DNA of 64,000 nt from Costus lasius (taxonomy: Eukaryota; Streptophyta; Magnoliopsida; Zingiberales; Costaceae), in the NCBI GenBank assembly GCA_027563935.2, contig CM050454.1, positions 27,401,501 to 27,465,500 of the forward strand. The letters run 5' to 3'. The position numbers and the translations under genes are program-made. The notes beneath the pieces are model-generated. The model saw nothing but the letters and a program-made list of their open reading frames with translations, was not told the origin of the DNA and did not search any database. Shown piece after piece: positions 47,522 to 59,639 of this stretch (its first letter is position 1; each line of letters starts with the position of its first letter).

Positions 47522-50500
47522 CTAATGGTTGAGAAATCTCAAACCCATATTATTACAGTGCTTCTCATGCTTCTGCTGCGCCAGAGGCTGTGTAAGCGGG
47601 TCAGCTAGATTGTCATCTATATGAATCTTGCAGATCTTGATGTCTCCTCGATCAATGATTTCACGGATCAATTGAAACCTTCTCTGTATGTGCTTGGACT
47701 TCTGGTGTGACCGTGGTTCCTTCGCTTGTGCAATCGCTCCAGTGTTATCACAGAAGATAACCAATGGATCTGCACTTGAAGGAATAACACCAAGTTCCTG
47801 AATGAACTTACGAATCCATACTGCCTCCTTTGATGCTTCTGAGGCTGCAACATACTCGGCTTCTATTGTGGAATCAGCAACAATTGATTGTTTGAAACTC
47901 TTCCACACCACTGCTCCTCCATTCAAGCTAAAAACATAGCCTGATTGCGATCGGAAATCATCTTGGTCAGATTGGAATGAAGCATCAGTATATCCTTCAA
48001 TACTGAGTTCTCCCTGACCTCCATAAATCAAGAACATATCTTTGGTTCTCCGAAGATATTTTAAAATGTTCTTGACTGCAATCCAGTGTGCCTTCCCTGG
48101 ATTACCTTGGAACCGACTGGTTACGCTTAACCCGTAAGCGACGTCTGGGCGAGTACACAACATCGCATACATGATAGACCCAATAGCCGAAGCATAAGGC
48201 GTATTGTCCATCTCATCTTTCTCAGACTGTGTTTGAGGACACTGGCTTTTTGAAAGATTCAGACCATGTCTGACTGGAAGATATCCTCTTTTAGAATTTT
48301 CTAAATGGAATCTCTCCAGGACCTTATCGATGTAAGTACTCTGGCATAGCCCGAGAAGCCTATTAGATCTATCTCTAAAGATCTCCACACCTAGTATATA
48401 GGTCGCTTCTCCTAAATCTTTCATCTGGAAACATTTTCTTAACCATGCTTTGACTGCATGCAGTTCAGGAATATCGTTTCCAATGATTAAAATATCATCG
48501 ACGTAGAGGACTAGGAAAGTAATCACGCTCCCACTAAACCTTTTATATACACACGGGTCATCTTCATTTTTGACGAAACCAAATTCAGAAACTGATTCAT
48601 CAAAACGAATATTCCAGCTTCTCGATGCTTGTTTTAGTCCATAAATGGACTTCCTTAATTTGCATATTTTATGACGTTCTGATGGGTTAATGAAACTTTC
48701 AGGTTGTGTCATGTACACATCCTCTTCTAATTTTCCGTTAAGGAAAATGTTTTCACATCCATTTGCCAGATCTCATAATCAAAATATGCTGCTATCGCGA
48801 GAATAATTCGAATGGACTTGAACATGGCTACAGGAGAGAAAGTTTCATCATAATCTATCCCGTAGATTTGTTTGAAACCTTTCACAACTAGCCTGCCCTT
48901 ATAGGTAACTACGTTACCATCCATGTCTTTCTTCTTTCTGAAGATCCACTTACAGCCTATAGGGATTACTCCCGGAGGCGGATCAACCAAATCCTAGACT
49001 TGGTTATCTGACATGGAGTCCATCTCGGCTCGCATAGCTTCAAGCCATCTTGCTGACTCCGGTCCACATACCGCATCCGCATAAGTGAGGGGTTCATCAT
49101 TAATGATGTAGACTCCGTCATAGCGCTCAGGCTCACGACAAATCCTTCCTGATCTACGGGGTTCCCGTGATATCTGAGCCTCAGGTTGAATATTAACCTA
49201 ATCTATTGGTTCAGGGTCATCCAACTGTGCTTGACTACTTTGTCCTTCTTCTGGAACTTCATCCAGCTTTATTTCTCTCCCACTGGCCTCTTGCAGAAGA
49301 AATTCCTTCTCAAGAAAAATAGCCGTTCGAGCAACAAATACTTTATTCTCTTTGGGATCATAGAAATAATAACCCTTAGTTTCTTTAGGGTATCTGACAA
49401 ATATACATTTATCAGATCTGCTCTCCAGTTTTCTAGAGGCGAGCTTTTTGACATAAGCCTCGCAACCCCAGATTTTGATAAATGTCAAGCTCGGCGGTTT
49501 CCCATACCATAACTCATATGGTGTCTTTGAAACGGCCTTGGATGGCACTCAGTTTAGCACCTTTGCAGCTGTTTCCAGTGCAAATCCCCAAAAGGAGTAA
49601 GGTAGAGTAGCCTGACTCATCATAGAACTTATCATATCCAATAAGGTTCGATTCCTCCTCTCGGACACACCATTCCATTGCGGTGTTCCTGGCAGAGTGA
49701 GCTGTGAGATGATCCCACACTCTTTCAAATAGTCAGTAAACTCACGACTCAAGTATTCTCCACCTCGATCTGATCGAAGTGCCTTGATATTTCGGCCTAA
49801 CTGATTCTGTACTTCATTTTTGAATTCTTTGAACTTGTCAAAAGATTCACTCTTATGTCTCATTAAATAGACATAACCATATCTACTGAAATCATCAATA
49901 AAAGTAATGAAGTATGAATACCCAACTCTGGCATGTTTACTAAATGGCCCACACACATCACTGTGAATAAGGTCAAGTAAACCTAGAGCCCTTTCACCTT
50001 TATTAGAAAAAGGAGTCTTCGTCATCTTGCCCATTAAACAAGCTTTGCATGTATCAAGCTTCTCACAGGAGAATGATCCCAGCAGTCCATGGTCATGCAA
50101 CCGCTTAATGCGCTTCTTGTTAATATGGCCTAGACGACTATGCCATAACAAGGTGCTGTTATCAGCATACTTGGCTTTCTTATTATCAATTTGTTGTACA
50201 GAACATTCCATGTCCAACATGTATAACCCATTGTTAATCGACCCAGTTGCATAAACAATATTATCATATGAAATACAGCACTGTGAAGTTTTGCATTCAA
50301 ATGAAAAACCTTTCCTGACAAGAGTAGGAATAGAGATAATATTCTTTGTTATGCTTGGTACAAAATAACAATTGTCAAGTTCTAATACAAATCCAGATGG
50401 TAAAGAGATGTAATATTCTCCTACAGCAACAGCAGCAACTCGTGCCCCGTTTCCAACTCGTAGGTCCACCTCATGCTGTCCCACCTGTCTTCTTCTCTTG

Positions 50501-51429
50501 AGTTCCTGCACATTTGAACAAATGTGAACTCCACATGCAGTGTACAACACCCATGAAATAGAAGAAGCAACCATGACTTCAGTCACGAAAATACCTGAGC
50601 CCGAAGTGAAAGGCTTACTTCCCTTCCTCTCTCCTCGGAGCGCTCTACAGTCCTTCTTCCAGTGACCCAGCTGGCCACAATGGAAGCATCTGTTGTCCTT
50701 TGACCGCTTCACCTTTTGTTTCAAAGCCTTGTTGTAGCTCTTGATAGGGGTTTTGCCCTTCTTCCCCTTCTTCTTATTCCCTAAAGGAACCATCAAGATA
50801 GAGGACGAAGGCTTTCCCTTCTCGAGAGTCTGCTCTGTAGTGCAGAGCATGTTCAGTAATTCTGCCGGAGTACAGTCGATTTTGTTCATATTAAAATTAA
50901 TGATGAATGCATCGAAAGAAGCCGGGAGAGAATGCAAGATGATGCCTACAACAAGTTCTTGATTGATGGTATGTCCCAGTTTCTCTAGAGCTTCTTTGTA
51001 CCCAATCATCTTTAGTACGTGAGCTCCCACTGGACTCCCTTCAGTCAGCTTGCTATGAAAGAAAAGTTTTGTCAAGTTATAGTGTTCTGTCCTTGCCTGT
51101 GCAGCATACAGCATTTTCAGATTTGCTATAATATCAATAGCAGATAAATCCTCATGCTGACGCTGGAGCTCGGGAGTCATTGACGCAAGCATAAGGCAAG
51201 CGACATCAGTACTATCACTGACGTGCTTCTCATAAGCATCTCGAACCGCCCTTGCGGCGTTCGCAGCGGGTTGAGCCGGCATTGCCGTCTCAAGGACGTA
51301 CAGCTTTCTCTCAGCTTTGAGGACAATCTTTAATTGTCTGTACCAGTCTGAGAAGTTTGGCCCAGCAAACTTCTCCTTTTCCAATATGGATCGCAAGTTG
51401 AGCCCTGTGGTGTTCGTTGCTGCAGGAAT
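47522..51429 (-). pseudogene. E8 copia gag-pol, decayed, lacking an ATG at the gag start
   Basis: The frame begins at 51429 just after TAG/AG (acceptor) and runs I-P-A-A-T-N-T-T-G-L-N-L-R-S, where E6 and E10 have ATG-AGC. The first in-frame Met in the continuous ORF comes about 40 residues into conserved gag. Breaks are TGA 49549-49551 (CGA expected), TAG 49198-49200, TAG 48994-48996 (TGG expected) and a one-base deletion near 48752 before V-Y-M-T-Q-P. The protease catalytic Asp is Tyr (TAC, 50542-50544). The zinc knuckle, integrase and RT (Y-V-D-D-I-L-I-I-G) are otherwise recognisable, and the last open part (48718-47522) covers RT and RNase H. E8 cannot make its own Pol. Confidence 0.93.
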
Positions 51430-53377
51430 CTACAACATAGCAAGAACAACAAGGTCAATATCCATGTTAGAATCATTCCAGGACTTAAGAGTGATTCTTT
51501 TCTCACTATTTTATCTGACTGAAAATCAAATAAAACAGCCCGAAAGAGTCAAACTCTTTTAGTGAGATGGGATCCAGATTTCATATTTGATCTCCGCGTC
51601 CCGCTCAGGCGAGATAAGATGCACAGAGACTTCAAGCACTAATCACTGGTAGGCAATCCATGCCAATCGCCAACCCGTGCGATTCCCCTTCATCTAGGCA
51701 ATCCAGAAGACTGTGCCAACTGAGTTGGTACAACACAGTTTCTGATTCCTCAGATGGCTGCCTCCATATAGCTATCATATGCTCAACTTGTAGCCTATAT
51801 GGTCAAGCTGACCTGACCTACTTCCTGGACCACCACGTGCTATGCTGAGCAACGAGAAGCGATAAATCCCTTCTCTATAGCATGTAGGTGTAATCGCGCA
51901 CCGTCTGAAAATAGCTGGGCGTGCCCACTGAGTGGGTACAACACGGCCCCAACGATAGTCAGAACAGTGAGGTTTCGCGTCAGAAGGCAATCGATAGCTT
52001 GATATTTACGTTGGATTTTAACGGTCTTTTATCTTCTTACTATCATGCAAATTCTATAGTGATAGCTGAAGAATAAAACATGCATGTGTTAATATTACTT
52101 AAAACAGTAAATGAAAGCACCATTATCTTATGTGGTAAACGCCGATAAAACTTAAGTAAAACCCTTGTTTAACAAAAGTCTTTACTTGAGCTCTTTATGG
52201 GACTCTTGTACCTCATCCGGCCCAGCCCGGGCCCAAACGCCATCTGCAGCCCAAATGCGCCCACAAGACAGAATGGGCCTGTTCTAGAGTCGACCTCTAG
52301 ACCACCCACCTAGTGAAGCCAATTGCTGCAAGCGCTTCTGCCAAATGTGCTGTGTGCTCATGTCCGATCAAATTACATTTTAAACTATCTAGACATGGTT
52401 TGACACGCAGGTCAATTATACATTTTAATAAATTAAATGTGATTCGCAGATCACACCAATATATTCTTTCCATGCACGCAGGCCCCAGCACAGCATACAA
52501 AATAGGGCAGCCCACATAAGATTAAATAAACACTCAATATACTCAATGCAACATGTTAAACATGTACTACATGTGATCCAAACAGAAATAAAATTTTAGA
52601 AAAAACCCATGGCATCAATTTTATTTCCTAATGTGCCCTACTACCTTACAACGGTCCATTAACAGATATCCACTCGTCAGACCAAGTCAGACCCACTGCC
52701 CTTGCATGCACCCAGTCATAACTGACTTGCGTCGACCCAATGGTCGACTATGCATACCTTAAGAGCTGAACGTCCCACATGATTTCCGGCAAGCGGGTGT
52801 GACCCCGGGCCATAATCATGATCGTTCACTAGGCGCCTCAAACAGACATCGCTACACGCCCTTCTGCAGTCGACTTATAGCCACCTGTACAGCTTGCGCA
52901 CAGGTGCTATCCAGCCGCCCATCCAGGCTGTCAGATAGTCTAATTAGGCTGTTGGGTCCATACTTGACTAACGACTTCAAAACTGTTAACCCGTCTAAGT
53001 GTTTGAAGTAGGCGCACAGATAGATCTAGTGAAGTCGCGCATGAAGATAAGTTTAAAACACAACTATGATATGCGCAAACTATGTATGTAAACATTCATC
53101 TAACATCACATGCACAAACTATGTATGTAAACATTGTATCATGTTGTCGCATGTGAAACTAAACAAGATCTATCCAAAAATCAAGTATGGATCACGGCAA
53201 TCATATGCATCAAGCCATAAAAAAAAAACTTCGCTCTGATACCATTGTTGGGAAACCTTGGTCACAAGCATCATTCAGAAACTTGTTGTAGCAGAAATAC
53301 TAGGTCATCATAGAATCACATGGATTGAGCACATGATCAACCTTATAAAACTTGTATAGAACAAGTTAGAGTATTAC
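51430..53377 (-). other. E8 putative leader intron
   Basis: The donor GTAATA (53377 downward) follows ATG-GCA-ATG (53386-53378) in the 5' LTR. The acceptor TATGTTGTAG ends at 51430. Length is 1948 bases, close to 1939 in E6. Splicing would join M-A-M in frame to gag and supply the only ATG before the conserved gag start. Hairpins CCCACTCAGTGGG (51924-51936) and CCAACTCAGTTGG (51716-51728) lie inside, read on the minus strand. Confidence 0.65.
53233..53244 (-). other. E8 primer binding site
   Basis: On the minus strand TGGTATCAGAGC lies one base after the 5' LTR and is a perfect initiator tRNA-Met type. Confidence 0.92.
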
Positions 53378-54905
53378 CATTGCCATGATGTAAGAGGCGG
53401 CTTGGAAGATGAAAGGGGGCGAGTGCCTCTTCTCCAAAGATGTCACACACAAGATGATGTCGACTTCCTTCCTTGTGTTCCTTGTGCTAGCAAAGACACC
53501 AAGGAGTCTTTAATCGTGTCTTGGAGAGGAAGATGTGCACTCTTGGCTGGTCGAAGTTCTTCCCTTGCGTGAAAAAGATCCACACGAGAGAGAGCCGAAA
53601 AGAGGAAGAAAAACGAGAGCTCTTCTGGAAACCGTGAGAGAGAGTGAGAGACCAAGAAGGAATGTTCGGTTACCACATATGGTAAGAACCAAACATGTAA
53701 CTCCCTCCTTAACTCCCATTCAACCCATCGAAAACTTCCCTCTTAATTGAACCATGCGTTCACTAATGAACCGGTCCAATTTCGAATTGGTTCAAGCATC
53801 AAGTCGAACCAGCCCTGGTTATGATCTCTTTGAACCATATGGCTCAAGATCTAACCACACATCTCATTGAACCCCTGATCTTTTCGATCAAGCATCAATC
53901 CTCCCGATCGAAGCTTACCGATCATATGCCCTAATCAATTAAACATGATTAGACTATATCTCACTTCCAATCAGAGCTTAAATTCCTCCAGTTCACACGA
54001 TCTGACATAAGTAAGCTATATCATCAAATTGTGCGACCCTCAGGGTTTCCTTCAATGTCGGTAACGATAACTTACGTTATCACGATCAGAGAGGGGTATC
54101 TAGCAACACATCACTGTCTCCCGTTATGAAGGAAAGAGTCTTCCAAGACTACTCCCAAACCATAGCACAAGTGTGAATCTAATTCACTTGGCATACATGT
54201 TTCCCTTTGCCACTAGATGTTCCCATTGGACAAGCATGTCAAGCCTGCGATTCCAACATGATGAAAATGGTTAGATCAGACGAACATAGTCGTCTGGGTA
54301 TGGCCATACACATTCTCAACCATTTCATCCAGGGGGCCCTTTAGAACATCACACTCCAACTAGGAGAGGCAATCCTATATCTATCACAAGTGCCCTAACA
54401 TGACTCATGCCCACTATCCAAGATAATCCTTAATCATTATCTTTCAAATTATATTGAACTACCTCAAGATAATGCCAATCATCACTTAGAAACACAAGTG
54501 ATCTCAAGTCAGAGGGAATATACCACTTGCTTGCATACAAGGATTATTCACATTGTGACAAACAATTGAATATCCTAAGTAGGGTCAGTCCAGTACATCC
54601 AATGCACCTATGTGTCTAAATCTTATTCTATGCCCGAAGCATCCTATAAGTTTAGAACACATATTAGTCTCAATCATATCAAGGCTGTCTCATGTTCACC
54701 GAGATATCTCGACTAAGGACAACACTGAATGTCAGCTAAGCTGAACATCATTGAGACATTACTCAGAAGTATACATACAACAGCAGGTAATGTAACAATC
54801 TGAATAACAACAATTGCCTTTATAAAAACATATATATATAGTTTATACATGATACAAAAAATAACCCAAGGCCTCAAACATTAGCCTTAAGGGCATACCC
54901 TAACA
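53246..54905 (-). repeat. E8 5' LTR, carrying a putative start exon
   Basis: This LTR is 1660 bases long and the partner of 45842-47501. The start exon ATG-GCA-ATG is at 53386-53378 with donor GTAATA, about 130 bases before the LTR end. Confidence 0.95.
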
Positions 54906-55050
54906 ATCTCCACCATGTGGGCGCCACTCTTTCCTTGGAGGCACCATGGAGAGGAAGATACCATCTCCTCTTGCACCAATCTCTCTTAGAATACATTATC
55001 AAGAAAGGAAGAAGGCTCCAAGCCTTTTTCTCACATCCATAGGGGAAGAT

Positions 55051-57031
55051 TGATGACACCAAAATATATAGTAAATTTTGTATCATTTTAGATACCTTTT
55101 CATGCTAAATTGAAGATCTTTTACTTGTTTTTATGCTGAATCCATCAAACATTGCAAAGTCTACTTCTATTTTGGTTTTTCATGATTTTCAGGCAAAAGG
55201 CATCACTTTAGGGTGTTTTCGAGCAAAATCAAACACATAGAACAATTCTCATCATCAAGAAAAAGATACATGACAAATTTCACGCAAAACGGAGCAACTC
55301 ACTAAAATACGGTAGTGTCGTAATCTATATTACGATACCGTATTTCCATACGATACCATAATATCACTCACCTGCCATAATTTGGGAAAACTTCAGATCA
55401 GAAGATTGTGCAAAAAATACGGCACTACCGTAAGATTTTACACTACCGTATTTTGGAGAACTTTCGGAACAGAGACCATTGCTGAAATTACGGCACTGCC
55501 GTAAACTATTTCACGGGCCGTATTTTCCAGACTTTTCCGATCAGAGAGTTCAGCTGATTATACAGTTGTGCCGTGAACCATATTACGGTGTCGTATTTCC
55601 CAGCACTTTCAGAACAGAACACTCGAGCGATTTTATGGCCGTGCTGTGAACTATTACACTACCGTATTTATGTTTTTGTACGTGACTCCCAGGTCAATTT
55701 CGACGCCCAATTTTTGCGGAGATTATTGTGGGCGATCCAGAACTCTAAATTGGATGTCGTAAGAAGAAAAAGGGGAGCTTACAACGAAAGGATCACGGAG
55801 ACACTAAAAGCCCCAAATTGCATCCGCTATCGAGGGAGAAATCACGGTACACGCCGACGTTTAGGGTTCCGCTACCGCGACCAATCCAGAGCACCTCCGG
55901 CCATGATTTTCATACTGAAGCTTCGCCTGGTGAAGGAGACAACATGCCAGAAGTTTCAGAATGAAAGGGGATCAATTTGAGGAGGAATCAAAGGAAGAAG
56001 AAGCGCCGCCACTACTCACTACTTTCGTTGCAAATTAAGGCTGTGAAATATTTCACAGCCGTGCTGTATTTTCCTAATACTCCTTTCTTGTTAATTTTTG
56101 ATCTTCTGAAATTATGGTATTTTGTAATTCCTTCACCATGCTAGCTTAAACTTATTTTGGGACATGGGGGAGTAATTCCCTTTGATTTTCTTAATGACTA
56201 GATAATCTTTTACTTTCATCATGATTATTCTACTTTGATAATTTTACCTATGTGATTATTGCTCTAAGATTCTCCTTAGTTTGCTTTTTATCATCATGAT
56301 TTAGACTTTTCGCAATAAGGATCGAAAGGTGATTTGCTTGATAACTTGGAACCCTAAAATTGATTAATAGGAACTCACCGTAGGAAACTAGGTTAAGTTC
56401 TTATTTCTTTATTTTAGTAAGTTAAATTGCTATGATGATATTAATGAACTTAGGATTGAGTTATTGTGTCAAACGTGGAGATCTTGCACGAAAGTGAAGA
56501 TCGGAACGTTGGAGAACCATAGGTAAAACGTGTGTTGAGTCTCGGATGCACGAAAGTGATCCACGAGATTCCACTCGTGGCAATCAACTTAGAACTCAGA
56601 TGCACGAAAGTGATCTTTGAGTTCTTTGATTGATGATTTACTTATCTTCATCTTGGGATGAATCTTGTGTGAAAATGAAGATTTATCTCTGCATGGTTAT
56701 CTGCACGAAAGTGAGATAATCCCATTTTGAAGTAAATTAAGCCTTTAACATATTAGAATTTAATTGATAAACATCTTTATATATCTAGTCATGAAAATCC
56801 AAGAGAACGAAACCCTAATCCCAATTTCTCTCTGATATTATTTCCCCATGTGTTTTTGCTCTCTACTTGCCTTTCTCTTTTTCGATTACCTAGATAGTAA
56901 GAAATCAATTACTCGGTACTTGACAGCATAGGTCTCTTTGAGGATCGACATTTACTTTATTACTTCGAGTATCCGTGCACTTGCGGACACTACAAGTTAA
57001 GGACAACAAGTTTTTGGAGCCGTGCCAGGGA
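55051..57031 (+). mobile_element. E9: Athila/Tat-like LTR with degenerate primer site, truncated
   Basis: The sequence starts TGATGACACC at 55051. The end is either ACACTACA (56994) or GGACAACA (57008). TGGAGCCGTGCCAGGGA at 57015-57031 resembles the tRNA-Asp primer site typical of Athila/Tat elements, with several changes. The LTR holds tandem palindromic repeats (55300-55680) and four TGCACGAAAGTGA-like motifs (56480-56715). No gag follows, and no target duplication was found at either side, so this is a truncated 5' end. Confidence 0.6.
55300..55680 (+). repeat. Tandem palindromic repeats in E9 LTR
   Basis: Five imperfect units of about 70-75 bases occur. Each has a palindromic core such as TACGGCACTGCCGTAA, then a second ACxGxxCCGTATTT part, then CTTTCxGAxCAGA. 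The best copies are near 55420-55450 and 55490-55530. Confidence 0.75.
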
Positions 57032-57693
57032 GTGACAATAGCCCTGTACGCCAATACCTTTGGCCACGACACCTGAAACGAGTCTACCTGCTTGTATTTA
57101 AAAGTGTGTCCTTTCGGATCACATCAAAGAACATGGCACATCCACCTTGGGGTGCATGTTCTTGCATGGTGTTGCCATGGGGAAGAAGGAGAGGTGTCTT
57201 GGCGGCTAGGTTAGAGAGTTATGTGATGATTTTGGCTAGGGCTCTATTTAATTACGAATTTTCATAATTAATAAGCACCTAGATCCATTAATGCTTAATG
57301 GATGCGGATCCGCAACTTAAGTGGTGAATATATTTAATATAAATATTCACTTAAGTTGCGCGTGGCCCCCATGACTTAAGTTGTGAATAAAATGAATATT
57401 TGTATTCATTTTAGCACTTAAGTCGCAGGCCCTCATGTTACGTTTAAATCAATCGCAAAAAGCCTCCGAACAAAACCAGAGCTTAAACCCAATATTTGAG
57501 TACTCAACTGAACCTAGTCCATCGAGGTCAAACGAGGTCACCCGAAGGTTAACCGGGGTCAACTGAAGTCAAAACGCAACATCATCCCAAAAGATCATCT
57601 CCAACTCATCAGACGCATCCACGATGCATCGGACTCCCAAACTGACTCCAATCAACCAAATGACTCGATTATAGGCAACTCGATCAATACGAG
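57032..57693. other. Gene-free stretch with two inverted repeats
   Basis: No coding region is recognised. Two hairpin-forming inverted repeats lie side by side: CGCAACTTAAGTG (57311-57323) pairs with CACTTAAGTTGCG (57348-57360), and a GACTTAAG...AAATGAATA arm (57373-57398) pairs with 57402-57423. The rest may be remnant LTR of E7 or another old element. Confidence 0.5.
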
Positions 57694-59373
57694 TGTTGGG
57701 GTATGCCCTTAAGGCTAATGTTTGAGGCCTTGGGATTGTATCAGTATCATGTAATAAACTCTTATGTTTATAAAGGCATGGTTGTTATTCAGTTTGTTAT
57801 ATTATCTGCTGCAATAAGTGTACTTCTGAATAATGTCTCAAAGCTGTTCAGCTGGGCTGACATGCTGTAAAGTCCTTAGTCGAGATATCTTGGTGAATAT
57901 GAGACAGCCTTGATATGATTGAGACTAATATGTGCTCTAATCTTATAGGATGCTTCGAGCATGGAATAAGATGTAGACTCATGGGTACATTGGATGTACT
58001 GGACAGACCCTACTAGGATATTCAATTGGTTGTCACAATATGAATAATCCTTGAATGTAACAAGTGGCACATTTCCTCTGACTTGAGATCACTTGTGTTT
58101 TCTAAATGATGATTGTCATTGTTTTGAGGTAGTTCAATATCATTTGAAACATAATGATTATAGACTATCTTGGATGGTGAGCTTGAATCAGGTTAGGGCA
58201 CTAGTGATAGATATAGGATTGCCGTCTCCTTAATTGGAGTGTGATGTTCTAAAGGGGCCCCCTGGATGAGATGATTGAGAAAGTGTATGGCCATACCCAG
58301 GTGACTGTGTTCATCTGTTTTAATCATGCTCATCATATTGGAACTACAAGCTTGACACGCTTGTCCAATAAGAACATCCAGTGGCAAAGGAAATATGCAT
58401 GCCTTGTGAGTTGGATTCACACTTATGCTGTGATTTGGTGTAGTCTTGGAAGACTCTTTCCTTTATATCGGGAGACAGTGATGTGTTGCTAGATACCCCT
58501 CACTGATCGTGATAACGTAAGTTATCGTTACCGACATTTAAAGGAAACCCTTAGGGTCGTACAATTTGATGATATGGCTTACTTAAGTCAGATCGTGTGG
58601 ACTGAATTATTTGGGTTCAGTTTAAAGGGATTTAATCTCTGATTGTGAGTGAGATCTGGTCTAATCATGTTTGATTGATTAGGGCTTGAGTTTGGTAAGC
58701 TTCGATCGAGAGAATGGATGCTAGATCAGTGAGATCAGGAGCATCAAGAGATCAACGGTCAGATCAAGAGCCTTAGGGTTTAATGTGATCTGGACTAATT
58801 GCTTGGGTTAATTGGTCTATGAACCAGACCTAGTTGAACCGGCTCATGATATGAGCGCTTGGTTCAAAGAGGGGATAGGAAAATGCGATTGGTTCATGAG
58901 CGCATGAACACATGATCGCATGAAAGAGTAAGATTGGCTATTTTTAGCAACCACGCCTCCATGTTTTGGGTAGAGCGCATCTCTTGTCGCCTCACTCCTT
59001 TTTCCCGTCGCCTGCTCTCATGGAAGTTCCTCTTCATGCTTTGGAGAGTCGAGGACTGGGCAAGCAAGATGTTCTTCTTCCCTTCTCACACGAACAAAGA
59101 CACCAAGGAACTTTGCTAGCACAAGGTGTACCGAAGGGAGTAATCGCATAGATCTTCTTGTGTGCGAACCGTTTGGAGGAAAGCGACTTCACTTTCTTCT
59201 TCCTAGACGCCATCCAACAAATGGCATTGGTATGGTTCTATCTCTTATATACAATCGATTTAAGTTGATTATATTACATGCATTGAAAAGATCCCAAGAA
59301 ACCCCCTTTCCGCTGCTTAAAATATAACATGCGCCTATCTAGGGTTTCGCCCCCTTGTCTAAGGGAACCTACA
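57694..59373 (+). repeat. E10 5' LTR, carrying a putative start exon
   Basis: This LTR is 1680 bases long and runs TGTTGGGGTATG to ACCTACA. ATG-GCA-TTG (59221-59229) is followed by GTATGG, 144 bases before the LTR end. Confidence 0.93.
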
Positions 59374-59375
59374 AT

Positions 59376-59387
59376 TGGTATCAGAGC
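59376..59387 (+). other. E10 primer binding site
   Basis: TGGTATCAGAGC lies two bases after the LTR end and is a perfect initiator tRNA-Met type. Confidence 0.93.
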
Positions 59388-59639
59388 CAAGTAGTTTGCA
59401 TGTTTCTATGATTGCTTAAGACTTTGTGATCCATATATGCGAAAGTATGAGTATGCTTAGATCTATAACATGCGCATATTAGATGTTTCATGCGAAAAAT
59501 ATTTCATGTTACATTTTTATGTAGGCGCATGTTCTTGGCGCTTGTTTCATTGTGTTTTCAAAACAAAACTTGCGCGACTCTCATTAGATCTAAGAGGCGC
59601 CTGCTTTAAACCCTTAGACGGGTTATTAGGGTTGAAGTC

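Larger units (their letters stand above)
45842..54905 (-). mobile_element. E8: complete Ty1/copia retrotransposon
   Basis: LTRs of 1660 bases (45842-47501 and 53246-54905) have the duplication ATCTC at 45837-45841 and 54906-54910. Primer site 53233-53244, leader, gag-pol 51429-47522 and polypurine tract 47502-47513 are in order from right to left. The LTRs differ at about 15 positions by eye. E8 belongs to the same family group as E6 and E10 but is a separate lineage. It is inserted into the E7 LTR. Confidence 0.95.
45163..55050 (-). repeat. E7 LTR, split by E8
   Basis: The LTR edge TGTTGCGAATCCCC starts at 45163 next to the primer site. The host sequence runs to 45841, is broken by E8, and resumes at 54911 after the duplicated ATCTC; both parts share the style GCGCCACCATG / GCACCATGGAGAGG. 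The far edge was not found: E9 begins at 55051. On the minus strand, ATG-GTT-TAT-GCG-AAT-AAA is followed by GGTATAT about 140 bases before the LTR edge, which parallels the start exon of the copia LTRs. Confidence 0.5.

Noticed and set aside
55051..57008. E9 as a clean solo LTR
   Set aside because: No target duplication is present and a degenerate primer site follows, which points to a truncated element instead.
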